A DNA stretch of 64,000 bases, from assembly GCA_023392595.1 (NCBI GenBank), contig JAEVYU010000062.1, positions 1 to 64,000 on the forward strand, written 5' to 3'. The stretch's first letter is position 1. Every line of letters starts with the position of its first letter. The position numbers and the translations under genes are program-made. The DNA is from Bacillota bacterium. GTDB taxonomy: Bacteria; Bacillota; UBA4882; UBA8346. The notes under the pieces are model-generated. The model was not told the origin of the DNA, did no database searches, and saw nothing but the letters and a program-made list of their open reading frames with translations. Shown one piece after another: positions 16,909 through 25,749 of the stretch.

Positions 16909-18321
16909 TTACGTATCAAAAATTAATGTTTTAATCACTACGGGAACAACTCCCGCAACCGGTGCGCCAATGTCGATATAATCGCCTCCTTTAACGCGGA
17001 TTCGATCCAGACATACCAAAGGTTTGTGAGAAGGAAGAAGATTGCGCAAGATTTGCCCCAGCGCTTTGGCGAAATCCTGCTCCACAATCACGATCAACGG
17101 GCGGGAATTGGTTGCCGGCAAGCTGGCTACGATTTGGTCGGCCATGGCTCTGATTTCCGTATATTTTGGACTTTGCCTGCCCCGTAAGGCGAAAGCGACG
17201 GTTTGTTCAGGATATAACGCGGATTTGGCCGCGATTTTCCGGCACAACAAATCCGGTTCTTCGGGCTCATCCCCATGGAAAAGCTGAATCACCGGGATAT
17301 TTTTCAGGGGTAAGATTTCCTCGGAAAAGGCGATGGTGCTTCCGCTGATATGGATGGTATGATTACCGGCTCCGACTACGGTTGCCCGGATGCGTTCCCG
17401 GGGTGTGATAATGTTGATGGAGGCGGCTTTCATCGTTTCCCGGATTGCCTGTCCCAATAACGGGCCAAAATCGTGAAAAGGAAGATCGGCCATTCCGGCG
17501 ATGGTTGCTTCGTTGTAAACGTATTCGGCTACACCCCCGGAAAACGATACGGCTTCTATCGGTACAGCCGGGTGTTGATGGAGGATGAATAAGTTTTGTG
17601 TTTCGGAGGTCATGGGCCGGATGGCCAATAGTTCCAAAAACATTTCCGCCAGACGCCCCGATAAGCGCTTGAGCTCGGAAAAAGAAGCGGGTTCTCCCAC
17701 CTTTAAGTTCAAATCGAATGGCTGGAGCAAAGGAGCGATCCGGTTTGAAATATAAGTGATATTTTGGTTATCGTCGAACGTTATAAGCCGTCCGCCGATG
17801 TCCAGGGCGAAACTATCAATGGCTTCACCGTTAAAGAAAATTCCGGCATTGGTGGTTCCGCCGCCGATGTCGAAGTTAATCACCGGACCGCTATATTTTT
17901 TGGAAAATTCCCCGGCTCCGGCGCCAAAACCCGCAAGGACGGATTCCAAATCCGGACCGGCGGCCGTGACCACGAAGTCTCCGGCTAGCTCAGCCAAGTT
18001 ATCCAATACCGAGTCGGCGTTTTCCTTTCGCGAGGTTTCACCGGTGATGATAATGGCCCCTGTTTGAATATCGCGGGGGTTAAAACCGCTTTTCCGGTAT
18101 TCCGAAAACAAAATATCCTTGAGCGCTAAAAAATCGATATGATCATGATCCGTTAACGGCGTAAAATAAATGGGGCTCCGGTAAAGGATTTCTTTGTTGA
18201 CGATTTTAAGTTCAGGAATGGTGGCGATGCCGGCTTGACTGGTCAATGTTAATTTGCTGAAAATCGCTTGGGTGGAAGTGGTACCGATATCAATGCCTAT
18301 ACTGAATAATTCCTGAACCAT
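16909..18321 (-). CDS. eutA: Ethanolamine ammonia-lyase reactivating factor
   Basis: A 470-residue ATPase of the actin/Hsp70 fold that replaces damaged cobalamin in the EutBC holoenzyme. The phosphate-binding loop IGIDIGTTSTQAIF lies at residues 8-21, the second phosphate motif is FDIGGGTTNAGIF, and the adenosine-side motif is SFSGGVAEYVY. Length matches EutA. AGGAGT lies six bases before the ATG, and the stop is 13 bases before the permease start. It leads the operon, and a good sigma-A promoter lies just upstream. Its presence shows that EutBC here is intended to be active. Confidence 0.93.
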   Translation of the reverse strand: MVQELFSIGIDIGTTSTQAIFSKLTLTSQAGIATIPELKIVNKEILYRSPIYFTPLTDHDHIDFLALKDILFSEYRKSGFNPRDIQTGAIIITGETSRKENADSVLDNLAELAGDFVVTAAGPDLESVLAGFGAGAGEFSKKYSGPVINFDIGGGTTNAGIFFNGEAIDSFALDIGGRLITFDDNQNITYISNRIAPLLQPFDLNLKVGEPASFSELKRLSGRLAEMFLELLAIRPMTSETQNLFILHQHPAVPIEAVSFSGGVAEYVYNEATIAGMADLPFHDFGPLLGQAIRETMKAASINIITPRERIRATVVGAGNHTIHISGSTIAFSEEILPLKNIPVIQLFHGDEPEEPDLLCRKIAAKSALYPEQTVAFALRGRQSPKYTEIRAMADQIVASLPATNSRPLIVIVEQDFAKALGQILRNLLPSHKPLVCLDRIRVKGGDYIDIGAPVAGVVPVVIKTLIFDT

Positions 18322-18378
18322 CGAAAGACTCCTGAAGAAATGGTTATTTTGTAATGTTTATGTAATGTTTGCAAATAA

Positions 18379-18407
18379 ACTATAACACATATATAACTTA
18401 GATTCAA
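18379..18407 (-). promoter_or_regulatory. Predicted sigma-A promoter of the eut operon
   Basis: On the minus strand TTGAAT (18402-18407) and TATAGT (18379-18384) are separated by exactly 17 bases. The start would fall near 18372, about 50 bases before eutA. No EutVW-type antiterminator hairpin or cobalamin riboswitch is apparent in the leader. Confidence 0.55.
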
Positions 18408-18543
18408 TTGAAATTTGTTATCGGAGGAAACTTTTTGTAAATAAGTAACATTTTAATAACATAAAAGTTTTCGTATATAGTCAAAGGATAATTATTCTTA
18501 AAAAAGTTGCTATCTAAAAAATATGTCAAAAATTAATATTCCT

Positions 18544-18609
18544 ACCACGAAGAGCACGAAGGCCACGAAGAAAAAAGGGGGAAACTTTAGTCTTCGTGCT
18601 CTTCGTGGT
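18544..18609. repeat. ACCACGAAGAGCACGAAG inverted repeat
   Basis: Positions 18544-18561 and 18592-18609 are perfect 18-bp inverted copies with a 30-base loop that repeats part of the same word (CCACGAAG). Repeats of this style occur in many environmental bacterial genomes. The rest of the gap 18322-18867 shows no convincing gene. Confidence 0.65.
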
Positions 18610-18867
18610 TAATTCGTTCTATCTCTTTATTTTCATTCTTTCATGTGCCCAGTAAAGCTGGGGTGGGGGACTCCTTAGAAATTAATTCAGAACAATATAA
18701 TGGGACACACAAAAAACATGGATTCAAGATATTGCATTTTCTTTCTGAGGCATATGTTTGCCGGCAATTTTTTGAGGCGATCCTTCCCGGCGAAAGCAGG
18801 ATTTCCCGGAAATCTATTGAAACCTATTCAAACAAGGGTGTAGTTACCGAAGAATCGAGGAATAATC

Positions 18868-19641
18868 ATGCTCCAAAAGCTCATTTTGCAAGCGGTGGAT
18901 TTTAAAAAGATGAATTGCGCCTTTGCCGTTAAGAATTTAGGAACCGGCGAAACTGCTGCCTATAGTCCGGATCAAAAAATTCCCTCGGCGAGTTTGATCA
19001 AGTTGCCGATCATGGCTGAAACGATCCGTCAGGTAAAAGAAGGAAAACTACGCCTTCAGGAGCGAGTCTGCGTACAGGCCGAAGATAAAGTGGCATTCAG
19101 TATCCTGACGCTGCTCGAAACCGGCAATCAATATTCGCTGCAAGATTTATTGACCCTGATGATTGTGCAGAGCGATAATACGGCGGCCAATATTTTAATC
19201 CACAGGGTGGGTATGGACCTTATTAATGATTTTTGTATCGACAATAAGATGCGGAATACGGTGTTGGAACGGAAGATGATGGACACCCAGGCCCGTAAAG
19301 CGGGACGTGAAAATTTCACCTCTGTCTCGGATATGGCGGGCTTTTTGGAACGGTTGTATTTGGGAGAAATCATTGACAGGGCTTCCAGTACTTATATGCT
19401 TGAAATTATGAAGAAACAATTGGAAAATAGTATGATGAGGCTTTATATCCCGGATGAAACCGTGATCGCCCATAAAACCGGAGAACTTGACGGGATTGCC
19501 CACGAAGCCGCCATTGTCTATCATGAGAAAAACGATTATATTTTCGTAGTTTCAATATGGAATGCCCTCTCCAATAACGAAGCGCGGCAAACTATCGGAA
19601 AACTTTCTAAAATCGTCTATGATTACTTCACTTGTGATTAA
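18868..19641 (+). CDS. Class A beta-lactamase-like serine hydrolase without signal peptide
   Basis: A 257-residue serine hydrolase of the penicillin-recognising fold. The catalytic set is visible: S42-x-x-K45 in SASLIKLP, S102-D103-N104 in MIVQSDNTAAN and K203-T204-G205 in AHKTGEL. The usual Glu166 of true class A beta-lactamases is not evident; the region instead reads ERKMMDTQARKAG and then RENFTS. There is no signal peptide, so the protein should stay in the cytoplasm, which is odd for an antibiotic-resistance enzyme. It sits 30 bases before a dipeptide epimerase, so a role on muropeptide-derived peptides is a reasonable inference. Resistance to beta-lactams cannot be concluded from sequence. 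Confidence 0.8.
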   Translation: MLQKLILQAVDFKKMNCAFAVKNLGTGETAAYSPDQKIPSASLIKLPIMAETIRQVKEGKLRLQERVCVQAEDKVAFSILTLLETGNQYSLQDLLTLMIVQSDNTAANILIHRVGMDLINDFCIDNKMRNTVLERKMMDTQARKAGRENFTSVSDMAGFLERLYLGEIIDRASSTYMLEIMKKQLENSMMRLYIPDETVIAHKTGELDGIAHEAAIVYHEKNDYIFVVSIWNALSNNEARQTIGKLSKIVYDYFTCD

Positions 19642-19671
19642 AAACCAAAAATTAGTTTGGGAGGCATTGAA

Positions 19672-20757
19672 ATGAAGATAGTCGAAATCATCACCGGGAG
19701 AATGGCCATCCCGCTTAAAAAACCCTTTAAAACCGCTCTTCGTACCGTAGAGGCTGTTGATGATGTCATTGTGAAAATTACCACCGATGACGGAAGGGTG
19801 GGATACGGGGAGGCTGCCCCAACTGCAGTGATAACCGGTGACACCACGGCTTCAATTTCCTTTGCAGTCAAAAATATCATCGGTAAACAATTGGTCGGAA
19901 TGGAGATTGAAAATACCGAGGCCATCATGGAACGGCTTGACGGATGCATGGTCAAGAATACCAGCGCCAAGGCGGCGGTCGATATAGCCATATATGATTT
20001 GGTCGGGCAACTTTATAACGCGCCGCTCTTCCGATTATGGGGCGGTTACCGCAGCGAGCTTCGGACCGATATTACCATTAGTGTTAACGAACCTGAACAA
20101 ATGGCAAGAGATAGCGCTGAGGCTGTTAAGTTGGGTTACGATACTTTGAAAATAAAAGTCGGCAAAGATTCCCAAAGAGATATCGAGCGCATCAAAGCGA
20201 TTCGTAGAGCGGTAGGTGACGGAGTGGCCTTGCGAATTGACGCCAACCAAGGTTGGAAACCCAAAGAAGCCGTAAGGACTCTCCGTAAGATGGAAGATGA
20301 AGGGCTCTTCATCGAACTGGTTGAGCAACCCGTGATTGCCCATGATGTGGAGGGCCTGAAACATGTTACGGACAATGTTGATATTCCCGTGATGGCCGAT
20401 GAAAGCGTGTTTTCGACGCTTGATGCTTTGAAAATCATGCAGATGAGGGCGGCTGATCTGGTTAATATCAAGCTGATGAAAACCGGCGGGATTCATAATG
20501 CGTTAAAAATTTGCGCTTTAGCCGAAATCAACGGTATTGAATGCATGATGGGGTGCATGCTGGAAGGAAAGATCAGTGTAACAGCGGCAGCACATCTGGC
20601 TGCAGCCAAACGGGTGATTACCAAAATCGATTTGGACGGTCCGTCGCTATGCAGTGAAGATCCCATCCCCGGCGGGGCTAATTTCGATGAATATCAAATT
20701 CGACTTCCGGAAACATCGGGATTTGGGTTTGGAGAGATTAAGGGATTGCATCAATAA
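19672..20757 (+). CDS. ykfB: L-Ala-D/L-Glu epimerase (dipeptide epimerase)
   Basis: An enolase-superfamily enzyme (361 aa) that converts L-Ala-D-Glu from peptidoglycan into L-Ala-L-Glu for degradation. The KxK catalytic pair lies in TLKIKVGKD; the metal ligands are the D of RIDANQGW, the E of IELVEQP and the D of VMADESVF; the second-face lysine is in VNIKLMKTGG. These match AE-epimerases. GGGAGG lies seven bases before the ATG at 19672. An in-frame TTG at 19657 is less likely because it would overlap that site. It follows the serine hydrolase closely and precedes wall-acylation genes. A YkfC-like peptidase that would supply its substrate lies at 26578-27522. The symbol is by analogy. Confidence 0.88.
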   Translation: MKIVEIITGRMAIPLKKPFKTALRTVEAVDDVIVKITTDDGRVGYGEAAPTAVITGDTTASISFAVKNIIGKQLVGMEIENTEAIMERLDGCMVKNTSAKAAVDIAIYDLVGQLYNAPLFRLWGGYRSELRTDITISVNEPEQMARDSAEAVKLGYDTLKIKVGKDSQRDIERIKAIRRAVGDGVALRIDANQGWKPKEAVRTLRKMEDEGLFIELVEQPVIAHDVEGLKHVTDNVDIPVMADESVFSTLDALKIMQMRAADLVNIKLMKTGGIHNALKICALAEINGIECMMGCMLEGKISVTAAAHLAAAKRVITKIDLDGPSLCSEDPIPGGANFDEYQIRLPETSGFGFGEIKGLHQ

Positions 20758-20798
20758 AACCGCAAGAAGATATTTTCACAGCTAAGGGATGACTTGAA

Positions 20799-22850
20799 TT
20801 GATATTTGATTCATTAGGAGTAACGGTTTTATATATTGGAATCATTTTACTTTTTTTGATTCAAAAGTACGTTTCAGCGGTGCTTCCCTATAAGCGAGCC
20901 CTTTTACTGTTTGCCAATATTTTCGTATTAGCCTATCTGATTCCTCCGGTTACAATTTTGACAAGTGCTGCTGTGGCCTGTATTTGTTATACGGTTGCCG
21001 TCTATTTTCAAAAAAACCGCGTGGATCAGCAAAAGAGCCTTCGAAGCCGACTGGCGCTTTCCCGCGGCTTGCTGCTGGGAACTTTGGCATTCTTAATCCT
21101 TTGGTGGATAGTGATAAAATATAACGGGCCCAAAGAGTTCCTTCGCTCATGGCATTTTCAAGGACTCGCCGATACGCTGGGCCTCACCGGGGCCATTGGA
21201 TTATCGTATATTTTCTTCAAGCTGGTTCATGTTTTGGTGGATTCGTACCGGGGAGTGTTACCCGAATTAAACCCCGTTACATTCTTGAATTATCTTTTTT
21301 TCTTTCCGACTTTTTTATCCGGGCCGATTGACCGTTATCAAAATTTCTCGCATTGGCTGAAGCAACAATCCTTCCGCAATCAAGGCTTGCTCGCCAGGGC
21401 GGCTTTTTTTCGTATATTTGAGGGAGTTGTCAAAAAATTCATATTGGTGCCACTGTTGATTCCGTATGCCAAAGATTTCGGGCAGGTTCATATCAGCGAC
21501 TTTTTTTGGATCAATATGGCGGTAAGTTTGTTTGCCTATTCTTTCTATCTCTATTTTGATTTTTCCGGGTACAGTGATTTGGCGATCGGAATCGCCATGA
21601 TGCTTGGTTTTAAAGTGCCGGAAAATTTTAATGCTCCTTACCTCGCCGGAGATATCGGGGAGTTTTGGAAACGCTGGCATATCAGTTTGTCATCTGTTTT
21701 AAAGGAATATATCTTTTTACCCCTGGTACGTTTGATCTCAAAACATTTTGCCCGGGTCCCCCGTCTGGCGGGTACGGTTTTTGGTTATTTAACGACCTTT
21801 TTACTATGCGGTCTATGGCATGGCAACGGTTTGAACTTCGTGTTCTGGGGTTTATGGCATGGGCTGGGACTATCCGTCCACAAGCTCTGGAGCCAGACTG
21901 CCCTGAGCCGGGAATTACAACCAATGAATGGTAAAGTTGCCCGCGTCGTCTTCACGGTTCTATCGGTGGGAGCGACATTTTGCTATGTCTCATTGGGATG
22001 GCTGTTCTTCAATTATTCGGTCCCTCAGATCCGGGAGATCCGGGATATCGCTAAATTGAAAATCTCCGCCGAGCCCTATTATTTTTACGGCGACACCTAT
22101 ACCTGGGGAATTAAACTGAAATATCAACCGATCTCGAGCCGGGGCAAGATTGATTTGGATATCCGGGCGAAAGGAAACGACTGGATCCGTTATGCGGATG
22201 ATGTAGCGGTTGATAGCGGTCAGTTTGACGTTTATGGAATCAAAGGGAGGGATTCGAGTTCTTATGATAATTTGTCACCCGGGCGATATGAGCTTAGGGT
22301 ATCCTACTTAGAAAATACTTTTAATCCAGATTCTAAGTCGAACAGCCGCCCTGGCGGTATTTTCGCGCGCATTGATGCGCGACTTCGTTGCCCGGGCAAA
22401 GCCAGGGTGGATGACTATCAAGAGGAAGCAAGTTATTATCAATGTTCGGTTATCCTGCCGGTGACGGTTCCCGAATATACACGGTATGCCACATTGACCG
22501 CCGATGATTTACAGGCCAAAGTTTACCGCGCTTCTGAGGAAAAGTGGATCATCAAGCTCAAATATCATCCGCCGACTTATGATGCCAAAGTGGATATCGA
22601 ATACCGGCCTTTGGGAAGTAACCTTTGGATGCGGTATGAAGAGCAACGGCCGGGCCGTTTTCGCTTTGCCCATATTACCGGAGAAGAGACGGATCGGGGA
22701 ATAGTCAAGAGCCTGAGGCCGGGTGTGTATTGTATCCGGATTCGTTACACCAATTCGAAAAAGGGATATTTCAGTGATTGGACGGAGATATCGGTCCATG
22801 TCCCGAACTACGCTGAACCGGATGGAGATGGAAAAGATGAATTTGGCTGA
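20799..22850 (+). CDS. MBOAT O-acyltransferase with duplicated C-terminal beta domain
   Basis: A 683-residue membrane acyltransferase of the AlgI/DltB type. About residues 1-420 carry some ten membrane helices with the family blocks FFPTFLSGPIDRY, YFDFSGYSDLAIG, FWKRWHISLSS and the catalytic histidine in CGLWHGNGLNFVFWG. Such proteins move acyl groups across the membrane onto extracellular polymers. Unusually, a soluble region (about 425-683) follows, with two related fibronectin-like units: WGIKLKYQP...LSPGRYELRVSY and WIIKLKYHP...LRPGVYCIRIRY. The TTG start at 20799 has only a modest ribosome site. The gene overlaps the SGNH gene by 14 bases, the classical transfer partner. The substrate polymer is unknown. 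Confidence 0.85.
   Translation: MIFDSLGVTVLYIGIILLFLIQKYVSAVLPYKRALLLFANIFVLAYLIPPVTILTSAAVACICYTVAVYFQKNRVDQQKSLRSRLALSRGLLLGTLAFLILWWIVIKYNGPKEFLRSWHFQGLADTLGLTGAIGLSYIFFKLVHVLVDSYRGVLPELNPVTFLNYLFFFPTFLSGPIDRYQNFSHWLKQQSFRNQGLLARAAFFRIFEGVVKKFILVPLLIPYAKDFGQVHISDFFWINMAVSLFAYSFYLYFDFSGYSDLAIGIAMMLGFKVPENFNAPYLAGDIGEFWKRWHISLSSVLKEYIFLPLVRLISKHFARVPRLAGTVFGYLTTFLLCGLWHGNGLNFVFWGLWHGLGLSVHKLWSQTALSRELQPMNGKVARVVFTVLSVGATFCYVSLGWLFFNYSVPQIREIRDIAKLKISAEPYYFYGDTYTWGIKLKYQPISSRGKIDLDIRAKGNDWIRYADDVAVDSGQFDVYGIKGRDSSSYDNLSPGRYELRVSYLENTFNPDSKSNSRPGGIFARIDARLRCPGKARVDDYQEEASYYQCSVILPVTVPEYTRYATLTADDLQAKVYRASEEKWIIKLKYHPPTYDAKVDIEYRPLGSNLWMRYEEQRPGRFRFAHITGEETDRGIVKSLRPGVYCIRIRYTNSKKGYFSDWTEISVHVPNYAEPDGDGKDEFG
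22346..22399. repeat. Three short palindromes inside the MBOAT gene
   Basis: CCGCCCTGGCGG (22346-22357), a TCGCGC/GCGCGA hairpin (22363-22368 with 22377-22382) and the perfect palindrome TTGCCCGGGCAA (22388-22399) follow one another within the coding sequence, between the two C-terminal beta units. The frame is kept. It may be a palindromic repeat that inserted into the gene. Confidence 0.5.
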
Positions 22851-23904
22851 ACAGGCAAGATTAGGCCGAATAGTGCTGGTAGCCATGATGATTGTTTTAT
22901 TCATTCCCTTGATGATGAAATGGATTACCTTACCCCAGGCGCTGACGATCAAGGGTACGTATATCCGCGAGAATAGCCGGACTTTTCCGCGCTTTCTGGA
23001 AGCTGTCAAAAAGCATAACGGAGTTTTGGTTCTCGGTACTTCCGAGACGGACAATCATTTGAGCGGTGAAAACTATTGGGCGCTCCTCAACCGGGATCGA
23101 AACGTCCAACCCTATTTTTCGGTGCTGGGGGGCGCCGGCCGTTGTTCCTATGTTTGGTTTCCGCCGATTTTGGCCAATCCGGAATCTTTTAAAGGTCTGA
23201 CTGTTTTGTATTATTTAAACCCGACTTATTGGCGGGATGATTTGAACCGCTTTTCAGAGCATTATTATGAGCGCTACAATGATGCTTCCCTGGTCCTGAA
23301 AGTCTTACCGGCGGCCAAAAGCTTTGGGGTTTGGCCTTTTATTGAACCTTATGATTTCGGCCGGTATCAGCCGAAAGGTTGGCGGGAGGGCGTTTCCAAT
23401 AAATTTGAGGATTATAAGACGTATTATTCCTATGATCTCCGGAGCCTTTTGAAAGGCGGCCCGGCCCCGAAAAGCCACGATTACGGCAACCCGGATCCGA
23501 GGGAAATTGAGATGTGGCAGGATGGCTTAGATCTGATTCATAATGTCAGCCGGGAGTATTTCCAACAAAATCCGGGAACTGGAATCCCGGGAGTCGGCCA
23601 ATCTGATTTTCAATACCGGGCTTTGACTGCGTTCGTTGACCTCTCCAAGCGGGTGGGCATTCGTTTGGTGGTTTTTATCGGACCCTATAATGGAATTCTG
23701 GCGCGCCATTACTCACCGCAGGTTATTCCCCGGTATGAGAGGTTATTGGGTCATGTAAAACAAATATTGAAACAATCACAAACCGAATTCATTGATGGAT
23801 CGGATTTGTCTTATTTAAAAGGAGGCTTCCGGGATGCACAGCATAATTCTACGTTTGGCGCTTGGAAGATTGAACAAAAGATTGCCGCTTATTTCAACCG
23901 CTAA
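22837..23904 (+). CDS. SGNH/DltD-like acyl transfer partner protein
   Basis: A 355-residue protein with one N-terminal membrane anchor (about residues 10-32) and an extracellular SGNH-like domain. GTSETDNHLSGE carries the likely nucleophile serine in a DltD/AlgX-like setting, and DAQHNSTFGAW near the C-terminus gives the Asp-x-x-His pair. Together with the upstream MBOAT it resembles the DltB-DltD or AlgI-AlgJ pairs that acylate teichoic acids or exopolysaccharides. An open frame extends upstream to 22723, but the ATG at 22837 has GGAGATGG before it and gives a 14-base overlap with the MBOAT stop, so that start is preferred. No dltA or dltC is present, so the acyl donor is unclear. Confidence 0.78.
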   Translation: MNLAEQARLGRIVLVAMMIVLFIPLMMKWITLPQALTIKGTYIRENSRTFPRFLEAVKKHNGVLVLGTSETDNHLSGENYWALLNRDRNVQPYFSVLGGAGRCSYVWFPPILANPESFKGLTVLYYLNPTYWRDDLNRFSEHYYERYNDASLVLKVLPAAKSFGVWPFIEPYDFGRYQPKGWREGVSNKFEDYKTYYSYDLRSLLKGGPAPKSHDYGNPDPREIEMWQDGLDLIHNVSREYFQQNPGTGIPGVGQSDFQYRALTAFVDLSKRVGIRLVVFIGPYNGILARHYSPQVIPRYERLLGHVKQILKQSQTEFIDGSDLSYLKGGFRDAQHNSTFGAWKIEQKIAAYFNR

Positions 23905-23966
23905 AAAAACAATTTTGTTCTTCATTTGTCTCGCCGTTTTTTTATACCTATTAACCCGGGAAGAAG

Positions 23967-24806
23967 TTGCCGATATACCTTATATATATAGCAATTTTTA
24001 ATATGACCTTTTTCTTTGGCAAAAACCAAGATTGTGGGGAACGGAAAACACATCTTACCGCGGGATTCAGCCGGAAATCGAGGGGCTGGCTTCGTCCGGT
24101 AACCAAAGAGCCGAAAGGGACAGGAATTGGAGTGACGGTTTTGACTCAAGAGAGTATAGCGGATAATTTTTCTCAAACCAAATACAACACCGCGATTTTA
24201 AAGCTTCTGGGCAGGCTTCCATCGGAACAGGCTCTGGTGGTAATGAGCTGCGGCGGATTCAAGGCGGATGTGGGTTTGTATGAACAGCAAAACGGGCAAT
24301 GGAATATGGTTGCCGCCATGTCGGCCAATATCGGCCGGGGAGGGATGGGGAAAACCCTGGAAGGTGATGGTAAATCGCCCAGCGGTATTTTTTCATTGGG
24401 GATAGCCTTTGGTCTCGTTCCGGCTCCTGAGGGGACGAGATACCCTTATGTCTGCCTGACTCCGGAAGATTACTGGGTGGATGACAGCCGGTCGGCCGAC
24501 TATAACAAATGGGTCCATTACCATGATGGCGACCCGAAGGATTGGCAGAGCGCCGAGTGGCTTTATCAAGAGAAAATTTCCTACCGCCATGCGGTCGTCA
24601 TTCATTATAACGCGGCCCGGGAGCCTGGCAAGGGAAGCGCCATTTTTCTTCATGTCTGGAAAAGCGAAGATCAGCCGACTGCGGGTTGTACCGTCGTGTC
24701 GGAGGAGAACCTGGAACGAATCCTTCAGTGGTTGGAGCCGAGGCGGGCGCCGTTTATCATTCAGGGGACCCCCGAGGATATCATTGCATTAGCCAAAGGC
24801 AAGTGA
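23967..24806 (+). CDS. YkuD-family L,D-transpeptidase
   Basis: A 279-residue protein whose C-terminal 170 residues are a YkuD (L,D-transpeptidase catalytic) domain: the strand VVMSCGGFKADVGLYE, GDGKSPSGIFSLG, and the catalytic block HVWKSEDQPTAGCTVV with H-x13-S/T-x-G-C and nucleophile C241. These enzymes make 3-3 cross-links in peptidoglycan or attach proteins to it. The N-terminus is doubtful. The in-frame start (TTG 23967) gives only a weak hydrophobic stretch, whereas a convincing membrane anchor (KKTILFFICLAVFLYLL) is encoded just upstream in another frame from about 23870 and ends at a stop near 24000. A frameshift may have separated anchor and domain. Confidence 0.75.
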   Translation: MPIYLIYIAIFNMTFFFGKNQDCGERKTHLTAGFSRKSRGWLRPVTKEPKGTGIGVTVLTQESIADNFSQTKYNTAILKLLGRLPSEQALVVMSCGGFKADVGLYEQQNGQWNMVAAMSANIGRGGMGKTLEGDGKSPSGIFSLGIAFGLVPAPEGTRYPYVCLTPEDYWVDDSRSADYNKWVHYHDGDPKDWQSAEWLYQEKISYRHAVVIHYNAAREPGKGSAIFLHVWKSEDQPTAGCTVVSEENLERILQWLEPRRAPFIIQGTPEDIIALAKGK

Positions 24807-24816
24807 CATTCCGAAA

Positions 24817-25749
24817 CTAATTGCATTGCCCCTGAATAAACGATTCGGCTATTTTTACCGCTTCCTCCAATGTTAAATCCTTGCCGCGCAATGGGTAATG
24901 CGAATTTAAGGAATAACTGAGCCCGCCATATTCCCAATATAGGCTGTGTGTTATCTTAATGTCTGTTGGCTTTTGGGTCATATCCGGACTTTTAATCCCA
25001 TTTTCATTTTTTAACCGATACACGGGAAATGGAGATTCAAGCCATTTTGCTTTAATTTTACCAGCACCGATGGTAACGGTCTTTTCATCGAAAACAGCTG
25101 TGGCCAATGATTTGGATATATTAATAAAAACAACTGCCGCTTGCTTATTTTTATATACCCCGCAAATATCCCGTTCAGGTTTGAAAGCTCTTAAGTCTTT
25201 AAATTCCTGATCATCCTCAATGGCGTGATTCAGTCGCTGGTTAAGCGCTACTCCCATGTCGTAATTCACCGTTTTATTCAGCCGGACTCCCAGTGCTTTA
25301 TCTTTTAAAGTATAACCATAGGCGAGGGTCTTGGGCAAGCTTACCTTGAAGCCAACTTTTTTTGCAATCTCGGCATCGGTCAGCTGGGTAAACTCGGAGA
25401 CGCCGATCGTCAGGCCGACTTTTTCGACTGGTTTTTCCGCCACCCGGTAATGGTTGCCTTCATTTTCCAACACAAATATCGATTTGACCATTTTTAGCGC
25501 CGAAGCCGCCATGGCCCGGGTGTCTTTCGATAACATACAACATATGACGCTTATCATCAAAATAACGCCTAACGCAAGCCCAAGTCTGTTACTGGGATTC
25601 CAGTCGGTAAACCAGTTCCGGAACGGAAGAGTGTCTCGGATTGCCATTCTTGATTGGATTCGTCCCAATATATTCGGCGATATGTGGATATCATCAGTAT
25701 ACAACTCTAGGGATTTTTTAATTAATTCATCGAGACTCTTTTCACCCAT
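24817..25749 (-). CDS. Membrane anti-sigma factor (DUF4367-like)
   Basis: A 310-residue protein with a short N-terminal cytoplasmic region (GEKSLDELIKKSLELYTD), one membrane helix (about residues 55-75, LGLALGVILMISVICCML) and a large outer domain ending in a DUF4367-like segment (SLYWEYGGLSYSL, then TLEEAVKIAESFI). It probably holds the co-encoded sigma factor at the membrane until an envelope signal arrives. The ATG at 25749 follows AGGAG and overlaps the sigma gene end by 8 bases (ATGGGTGA), so the longer frame starting at 25797 is rejected. It ends only 10 bases from the end of the opposing L,D-transpeptidase gene, suggesting an envelope-stress function. Confidence 0.8.
   Translation of the reverse strand: MGEKSLDELIKKSLELYTDDIHISPNILGRIQSRMAIRDTLPFRNWFTDWNPSNRLGLALGVILMISVICCMLSKDTRAMAASALKMVKSIFVLENEGNHYRVAEKPVEKVGLTIGVSEFTQLTDAEIAKKVGFKVSLPKTLAYGYTLKDKALGVRLNKTVNYDMGVALNQRLNHAIEDDQEFKDLRAFKPERDICGVYKNKQAAVVFINISKSLATAVFDEKTVTIGAGKIKAKWLESPFPVYRLKNENGIKSPDMTQKPTDIKITHSLYWEYGGLSYSLNSHYPLRGKDLTLEEAVKIAESFIQGQCN

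Noticed and set aside
18340..18540. Cobalamin riboswitch in the eutA leader
   Set aside because: The leader is short and A+T rich; none of the conserved B12-box words could be found.
18645..18905. Possible 86-residue protein before the serine hydrolase
   Set aside because: No ribosome site, no similarity to a family, and it overlaps the start of a well-supported gene in another frame.
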